Source: PHAA01 sp034927445 (lineage in GTDB: Bacteria; Bacillota; Syntrophomonadia; Syntrophomonadales; Syntrophomonadaceae). Taken from it: 64,000 bases of DNA. A program made the translations under genes and the position numbers. The DNA lies in the NCBI GenBank assembly GCA_034927445.1, contig JAYFPZ010000022.1, positions 1-64,000 on the forward strand, given 5' to 3'. Every line of letters starts with the position of its first letter. The first letter of the stretch is position 1. Under the pieces are notes generated by a model. It was not told the DNA's origin. It worked only from the letters and a program-made list of their open reading frames with translations, and did no database searches. Of this stretch, positions 59,597 to 64,000 are shown in pieces.

Positions 59597-59742
59597 TACA
59601 AAACCTCCCAATAGTTTGGATTCTTTACAGACGCGGACAGACGCTGACTTTTATGAATTGCGCGGACTTTTTTAACTTAAGGCTTAATAGAATATTAAGG
59701 TTAATCTAGGTATAGCCTGTAAAAAGAAGCCTGCCTCAATCC

Positions 59743-59774
59743 GGGTTGTCAAGGGGATTGGTTCTTTTGACAAC
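59743..59774. other. 9-bp inverted repeat between aminotransferase and DUF1015 genes
   Basis: GGTTGTCAA and TTGACAACC are perfect arms about 13 bases apart, lying 25-55 bases after the aminotransferase stop. It may be a terminator without T-run or a processing site. Confidence 0.4.
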
Positions 59775-59796
59775 CTATCAATGATAATCGTCTCCA

Positions 59797-60867
59797 TTAA
59801 AGGTTAAGTATATCGTCAATGTTCGCCAACAGGTCTTGTATCTCTTCCAGGGTGCAATCAGCCATGTGGGCGATGCGGAAGGTCTTATCCTTCATCTTGC
59901 CATAACCGTTGGAGATCTGGTAGCCCCTGGCCCCCAGTTCCTTGTTCAAGGCGGCTACATCAATGTCCCGGGTATTGGTGATCGTGGTAAGAGTATTGGA
60001 CAGATATCTCTCATCGGCAAAAAGGTCAAAGTTTTTCCGGGCCCACTCCCTTACGAACTCAGCCATCTCAATATGACGTCTGTAACGGTTCTCCTGACCC
60101 TCTTCCATGATTCTGTCCAACTGGTAGTCCAGGGCGAACATATGGGACAAAGAAGGGGTGGACGGATATTGATAATCCTTTTTCTGAATATAATCATAGA
60201 GGGATAGCAAATCCAGGTAATAACCGCGGTGAGGCACTTTTTCAGCTCGCTCCCGGGCCTTTTGGGAAAAGGAGCATACCGCCATGCCGGGGGGCAATCC
60301 CAACGCCTTCTGGGTGGAGGTAATGCAGATATCCACCCCCAGCCGGTCGACCTCGATTTTGGTTCCGGCCATCGAACTTACTGCATCCAGGCAATAAACC
60401 ACCTCGGGGTACCGCTTAACCACTTCGGCAATCTCTTCCACCGGATTCATCAGGCCGGTGGAGGTTTCATTATGGGTAATGGTTATAAGATCATATTGAC
60501 CGGTAGACAATGCTTTATCAACCAGTTCCGGAGTAGTGGCAGATCCCCATTCAACTTCATACAGGTCAGCCGGTACGTTATTGCTTACCGCCATTTCGTA
60601 CCATCTCTTGCCGAATGCCCCCACTGAAAAAACCGCCGCTTTTTTGAGGGTGCAGGACCGCACCGCGCCTTCCATCAGGCCGCTGCCGGATGAGGTGGAA
60701 AGCAGAATCGCTGCATTGGTATAAAAAATTTTTTGGATTTTATCGCTGATTCTATGCTGCAGAGCCGAGGCATCTTTGCTGCGGTGTCCAATCATAGGCG
60801 TAGCCATACGGTCCAGTACATCAGGTCTGACTTCAACCGGTCCGGGGATAAATAGCTTTTTATGCAC
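59797..60867 (-). CDS. Serine-glyoxylate/alanine-glyoxylate type aminotransferase
   Basis: The 356-residue PLP enzyme starts HKKLFIPGPVEVRPDVL and has LLSTSSGSGLMEGAVRSC, CLDAVSSMAGTKIEVDRLGVD and the PLP lysine in TSTQKALGLPPGMAVC. It is of class V, the type that serves in serine synthesis in several anaerobes. The GTG at 60867 is chosen as GAAGGATGG precedes it. The DUF1015 gene follows. A serA partner is not present. Confidence 0.9.
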   Translation of the reverse strand: MHKKLFIPGPVEVRPDVLDRMATPMIGHRSKDASALQHRISDKIQKIFYTNAAILLSTSSGSGLMEGAVRSCTLKKAAVFSVGAFGKRWYEMAVSNNVPADLYEVEWGSATTPELVDKALSTGQYDLITITHNETSTGLMNPVEEIAEVVKRYPEVVYCLDAVSSMAGTKIEVDRLGVDICITSTQKALGLPPGMAVCSFSQKARERAEKVPHRGYYLDLLSLYDYIQKKDYQYPSTPSLSHMFALDYQLDRIMEEGQENRYRRHIEMAEFVREWARKNFDLFADERYLSNTLTTITNTRDIDVAALNKELGARGYQISNGYGKMKDKTFRIAHMADCTLEEIQDLLANIDDILNL

Positions 60868-60952
60868 AATCCATCCTTCTTTCAATTTAATGAAAAAATA
60901 CTATTTTTTTATTTTATCAATTTCCCCCAACTTACTCAATCAACTGGATGCA

Positions 60953-60987
60953 GTAAAACGATAGACGCGTATATCCGCGTCTATCGT
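60953..60987 (-). terminator. Terminator downstream of map
   Basis: ACGATAGACGCG (60958-60969) and CGCGTCTATCGT (60976-60987) form a perfect 12-bp stem, followed on the minus strand by TTTTACTG. It lies 175 bases after the map stop, beyond element copy B. Confidence 0.7.
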
Positions 60988-61028
60988 CCCTACTACCATA
61001 GGTAATAATGTTCGTTTTAATCATCGCC

Positions 61029-61159
61029 CCAGTTTCAGTGCGAGTGACAGGAGTGAAGATCAAGGCATTCCCAAATCCCATGATTGAGGCGTACCTATAG
61101 TACGTTGATTGAATGGGCTTTGGAAATAACGCAGATATTCGCTTCTGTCAGCACTCTGG
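61029..61159 (+). ncRNA. Structured repeat element, copy B (possible non-coding RNA)
   Basis: The element has the same plan as 48405-48529. CCAG (61029-61032) pairs with CTGG (61156-61159), AGTGC with GCACT (61151-61155), and TGACAGGAGTG (61045-61055) with CGCTTCTGTCA (61140-61150) with two G-U pairs. The second stem is ATTCCCAAATCCCA with TGGGCTTTGGAAAT (12 of 14 paired). The loops CAAGGCA, AACGCAG, TGATTGAGGCGTAC and GTACGTTGATTGA are conserved. It lies at the 3' end of map on the opposite strand, so if it is an RNA on the plus strand it would be antisense to the map 3' UTR. Confidence 0.6.
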
Positions 61160-61161
61160 GT

Positions 61162-62046
61162 TTATTCGCTCAAGATTTCCACCCCAGTTTCAGTAACCCG
61201 AACGGTATGCTCCCATTGGGCCGAAAGCGACCCGTCCCTAGTGACAGTCGTCCAGCCGTCCGCCAGTCGAGAGCATTTGTAACCCCCGCTATTGAGCATG
61301 GGTTCTATGGTAAATACCATATTGGGAACCAGCACCATGCCGCAGTCTCTGGCTCCATAATGCTGCACAAAGGGTTCCTCATGAAAATCAAGGCCGACGC
61401 CGTGGCCGCCGTATTCCTGCACCACTGAAAATCCGTGGCGGTTGGCATATTGTTCAATAGCATAGGCGATATCACCAATCCGGTTGAAAGGTTTGACCTG
61501 TTCAATCCCCAGATACATGCATTCCCTGGTTACCCGCACCAAGTCCCGGGCTTCCGGTGCAGGATCCCCTAGCAGGAACATACGGCTCATATCACCGTAA
61601 TAACCGTTGAGGATGGAAGTAACATCAACGTTAAGGATGTCTCCATCTTTTAAAACTGTATCATCCGGTATGCCGTGGCACACTACATTATTAAGCGAAG
61701 TACATACGCTGCGGGGATACCCTTCAAAATTCAAGGTGGCTGGAACTGCCCCGTGCTCAATGGTATAGTCATACACCCATTTATCTATGTCGGCGGTAGT
61801 AATACCTATCTTGATCCTGTCTTCGAGCATATTTAGAATCTCTTTACTCAACTGGCAGGCCTGCCGGATCCCGGCAATCTGTTTTTCATTTTTGATTATC
61901 GCCCGGGGCGGAACCGGTATGCCTGCCAGCTCCATTTCCCTTAATCTAACATCCTGTTCCAAATGGCACTTTTTATACTTTCTGCCACTGCCGCACCAGC
62001 ACTCATCGTTGCGTGAGAGTTTGGCACTATGTAAATCTTCCGTCAT
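61162..62046 (-). CDS. map: Methionine aminopeptidase with N-terminal SEC-C motif
   Basis: The enzyme removes the first methionine from new proteins. The 294 residues have an N-terminal SEC-C zinc motif CWCGSGRKYKKCH (17-29), which may help ribosome binding, and a type I MetAP core: NVVCHGIPDDTVLKDGDILNVDV, YYGDMSRMF, EYGGHGVGLDFHEEP, IEPMLNSGG and SAQWEHTVRVTETG, with the five metal ligands. The longer N-terminus sets it apart from the 250-residue form. It follows a hypothetical gene by 15 bases. Confidence 0.95.
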   Translation of the reverse strand: MTEDLHSAKLSRNDECWCGSGRKYKKCHLEQDVRLREMELAGIPVPPRAIIKNEKQIAGIRQACQLSKEILNMLEDRIKIGITTADIDKWVYDYTIEHGAVPATLNFEGYPRSVCTSLNNVVCHGIPDDTVLKDGDILNVDVTSILNGYYGDMSRMFLLGDPAPEARDLVRVTRECMYLGIEQVKPFNRIGDIAYAIEQYANRHGFSVVQEYGGHGVGLDFHEEPFVQHYGARDCGMVLVPNMVFTIEPMLNSGGYKCSRLADGWTTVTRDGSLSAQWEHTVRVTETGVEILSE

Positions 62047-62061
62047 TACAAATACACCTTC

Positions 62062-62577
62062 TTAAATTGTTTCCGCCTGCATTTTGATGGCCAGGTCCAA
62101 TAAACCTTTCAGAAGGGCAAGAAATTCCGCTTCCTGTTCCAGTACTTTCCGGTCAATTGTAATTGCCGCCATACCGTCTTCGAAGCTGACAATCTTATAG
62201 CCGTTATCCTCAATTACCTTGCGGGCACGGTCTTCCAGGACCTTCATCGAAGCCGGTTCCTTATTTTCAGCATAATATATGGAATGAACCACAAAATCGC
62301 AATAGACATATTGATCCGAAAGCGGCAGTTGGTCACAATATTCATACAAACCCAACAATTCTTTGTCCCGGCAGCGGATAGGAATATTAATAAATGGAAA
62401 AACCCGGCCTCTTACATAAGAGTTTTTAAGGGTGGTAATACAAAGGGAACTACAGGTGGATACCTGCGCATCCCCATAGCCGGCAATAAATTTTTTAACC
62501 AGGGCAAATATTTTTTCCACCCAGGCTTCCCGTTGAAAGATCGTCATTTCCCCAGCATTAAGTACGTTTACCTCCAT
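62062..62577 (-). CDS. Hypothetical 171-residue protein upstream of map
   Basis: I do not recognise a family. From the ATG at 62577 (GGGGAGGAG upstream) the product reads EVNVLNAGEMTIFQREAWVE, then SSLCITTLKNSYVRGRVFPF, DFVVHSIYYAENKEPASMKV, and two helices at the end (EQEAEFLALLKGLLDLAIK). No signal or membrane segment. Possibly a small regulatory or binding domain. The larger frame from 62757 runs into the hemolysin III gene and is not supported. Confidence 0.7.
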   Translation of the reverse strand: MEVNVLNAGEMTIFQREAWVEKIFALVKKFIAGYGDAQVSTCSSLCITTLKNSYVRGRVFPFINIPIRCRDKELLGLYEYCDQLPLSDQYVYCDFVVHSIYYAENKEPASMKVLEDRARKVIEDNGYKIVSFEDGMAAITIDRKVLEQEAEFLALLKGLLDLAIKMQAETI

Positions 62578-62642
62578 GATCTCCTCCCCTTCTTCATCAT
62601 CGACTTTGTTTATTTGGCTCAAAGCTGAACGCTTGCTGCTGA

Positions 62643-63329
62643 CTAAACATACATCAGGTATCTGAACATTAACCAGTAGTGCCCCAGACTGCCTGCGATT
62701 ACAAACAGATGGAATATCTCGTGAAAGCCGAACCAGCGCGAGTTGATTTTCGGCCATTTAAAGCCGTACACCACCGCTCCTACCGAATAAAGCAAGCCTC
62801 CGACCGCCAGCCAGGTTATACCACCGATCGGCAGGGACTGGATCAAGGGGTAGAAGGCAATGACCACCAGCCAGCCCATCAGCAGATATACTGCGGTAGT
62901 CAGCCAGCGTGGGGCTCCAAACCAGAACACCGTCATGATAATACCCATTAGCGCCAGCACCCATACGGTAATCAGCATGCTTACACCCCAAGCCCCGGTC
63001 AAACCTATCACGCAGATCGGGGTATAGGTCCCGGCAATTAAAATATAGATCATCATATGATCGATGCGTCTCAGCAGGGTATTGACCTTTTCAGGAACCT
63101 TCAGCAAATGATAAACCGCACTGGCGGTATAGAGCATGATCAGGGTGGCGCCAAAAATGGCAAAGGTTACAATGTGCTTGACCGTGGCAAAGCGCGCGGC
63201 ATACCTAACCAAAACCACCAGTCCGGCGATAGATAAAAAAGCTCCCCCTAAATGGGTAAATCCGCTTACCGGATCCTTAAATTTGGTCAAAAAATTATGT
63301 AAGACAGCTCGTAAATTTGTCATCTTCAA
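62643..63329 (-). CDS. Hemolysin III family (PAQR-like) membrane protein
   Basis: The 228-residue protein has seven membrane segments and the PAQR/HlyIII metal motifs: SAVYHLL near 75 (first His), and HEIFHLFVIAGSLGHYW near the C-terminus. Members are thought to be membrane hydrolases; haemolytic activity is not typical in this group. TTG at 63329 or ATG at 63323 may start it. The gene has GAGG upstream. Upstream DNA 63330-63684 has no gene, a GC-poor promoter-like stretch and the terminator at 63603. Confidence 0.9.
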   Translation of the reverse strand: MKMTNLRAVLHNFLTKFKDPVSGFTHLGGAFLSIAGLVVLVRYAARFATVKHIVTFAIFGATLIMLYTASAVYHLLKVPEKVNTLLRRIDHMMIYILIAGTYTPICVIGLTGAWGVSMLITVWVLALMGIIMTVFWFGAPRWLTTAVYLLMGWLVVIAFYPLIQSLPIGGITWLAVGGLLYSVGAVVYGFKWPKINSRWFGFHEIFHLFVIAGSLGHYWLMFRYLMYV

Positions 63330-63602
63330 CTCAACCTCACTTTACCGCCAATTTTTTCTATAGGCTCCCCCTGGCTGTTATATCATTATACTATATTGTG
63401 TTAAATATTTAATATTACAATAGGCTGTTGCAGCCCCAAAGGGTCCTTTTGCAAAACGAAAGGAGCTCAGACCGGTTTATGTTATTCGGCTATAGCGGAA
63501 GTTTATCGGGTTAAGCTGAATGGGAAATAGCATGGACAGCCCTCAAAACCGTTTCGATTTGCGGGTTCTCGACAGTTGAATAAATAGCAATCACATTCTA
63601 GG

Positions 63603-63623
63603 CCGCTAAATGAGCGGTTTTTT
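63603..63623 (+). terminator. Terminator-like hairpin before the IS gene
   Basis: CCGCT (63603-63607) and AGCGG (63613-63617) with a 5-base loop are followed by TTTTTT. It may shield the transposase gene from outside transcription or mark the element end. Confidence 0.6.
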
Positions 63624-63649
63624 CATGTCAAATTTTCACGAAATACATG

Positions 63650-63678
63650 TTGTATGAGTTGTATGTTTATGGTATAAT
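63650..63678 (+). promoter_or_regulatory. Sigma-A promoter of the transposase gene
   Basis: TTGTAT (63650-63655) and TATAAT (63673-63678) are 17 bases apart; the ATG is at 63685, so transcription begins about at the start codon and the message would be nearly leaderless. Confidence 0.65.
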
Positions 63679-63684
63679 ACCCAT

Positions 63685-64000
63685 ATGAAGCTTTACTATG
63701 ACAAAAGAGCCAAGGATCCCATTTACTACGTTCAGCATGGTTACCGCAACGGTAAAAAGACCACTACCAGAAACGTAGGCGTTATTGGCAGGCACTCGGA
63801 ACTGCTGAAGATAACCGACGATCCGCTTGCCTATGCCAAAGAGGAGATTGCAAAGCGCAACCGAGAGTTGGGTGGCAACAAATTCAGCATGGAGGTGAAA
63901 ATTGATTTTGACGAAAGGTTGAAACCTAGCAATGCCACTGTTTCATCAAGCAACCAGCTCAATGTTGGATATTTCTTTCTCCAAATGATTTATCGCGGTT
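63685..64000 (+). CDS. IS1634-type transposase, N-terminal part (cut by window edge)
   Basis: The frame is open from ATG 63685 to the window end, about 105 residues. It starts MKLYYDKRAKDPIYYVQHGY, then RNGKKTTTRNVGVIGRHSELL, the pattern of the IS1634/IS4-superfamily DDE transposases. The catalytic part is outside. No ribosome-binding site precedes it, in line with the short distance from the promoter. Confidence 0.8.
   Translation, partial: MKLYYDKRAKDPIYYVQHGYRNGKKTTTRNVGVIGRHSELLKITDDPLAYAKEEIAKRNRELGGNKFSMEVKIDFDERLKPSNATVSSSNQLNVGYFFLQMIYRG

Noticed and set aside
62577..62757. N-terminal extension of the gene upstream of map
   Set aside because: It overlaps the hemolysin III gene and a strong ribosome-binding site supports the later ATG.

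Overview
The window looks like chromosome from a low-GC to mid-GC, endospore-forming, anaerobic Firmicute close to Syntrophomonas (Syntrophomonadaceae). The grounds are a butyrate-type beta-oxidation operon under sigma-54 control (crotonase, thiolase, CoA-transferase, acyl-CoA dehydrogenase), CotF-like and BclA-like spore surface genes, a CIRCE-controlled groESL, and typical clostridial gene orders. The genus is inferred from gene content and protein style; no search was run.

Layout. 1-1440: an IS1182-type transposase cut by the left edge, a small LysM protein, a 208-bp element with terminal inverted repeats, and a scar made of a group IIC intron 5' end joined to a gene remnant. 1443-3506: groEL-groES with CIRCE. 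3722-6584: molybdenum cofactor operon (small protein, moaA, moaC-MOSC fusion, mog) behind a riboswitch-like leader. 6628-11529: housekeeping block (5-FCL, lgt, tsaD, rimI, tsaB, tsaE, family-4 UDG) with a DnaA-box cluster just downstream of tsaD. 11648-16873: a GH18 enzyme, a spore-surface beta-propeller protein, an amidohydrolase, a PuuD-like hydrolase. 16953-21204: mazEF, alr, CBS protein, nnr, acpS, an order also seen in Bacillus. 21282-26937: YedF-like protein, panE-like reductase, tandem L,D-transpeptidases, a shortened YyaL-like protein.

27068-32819 is accessory in character: ferredoxin with a MarR regulator, a collagen-like exosporium protein, an EFR1 flavodoxin/ferredoxin, an SDR/TetR divergent pair with a perfect operator, uspA and a gene remnant. 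32969-36366: VTT membrane protein, KtrAB-type potassium uptake, two CotF-like genes. 36630-37343: two divergent sigma-54 promoters serving small ORFs. 37411-44100: a peptide/nickel-type ABC transporter operon headed by a methyltransferase, with an attenuator and another sigma-54-type site upstream. 44351-50729: DEAD-box helicase, DegV, MFS transporter, lysA, MBL hydrolase. 50905-58043: triple-PAS sigma-54 activator followed by its probable target, the beta-oxidation operon. 58145-63329: small protein, DUF1015, serine-type aminotransferase, map, hemolysin III. 63685-64000: start of an IS1634-type transposase.

The most interesting unexplained items are two copies of a roughly 125-130 nt structured element (48405-48529 and 61029-61159), whose stems differ in sequence but stay paired while the loops are conserved; a set of sigma-54 promoters (36975, 37160, 44085, 53241) linking small ORFs, a transporter operon and butyrate oxidation; the DnaA-box cluster beside tsaD; and sigma-K-like promoters in front of two paralogous spore-surface genes.
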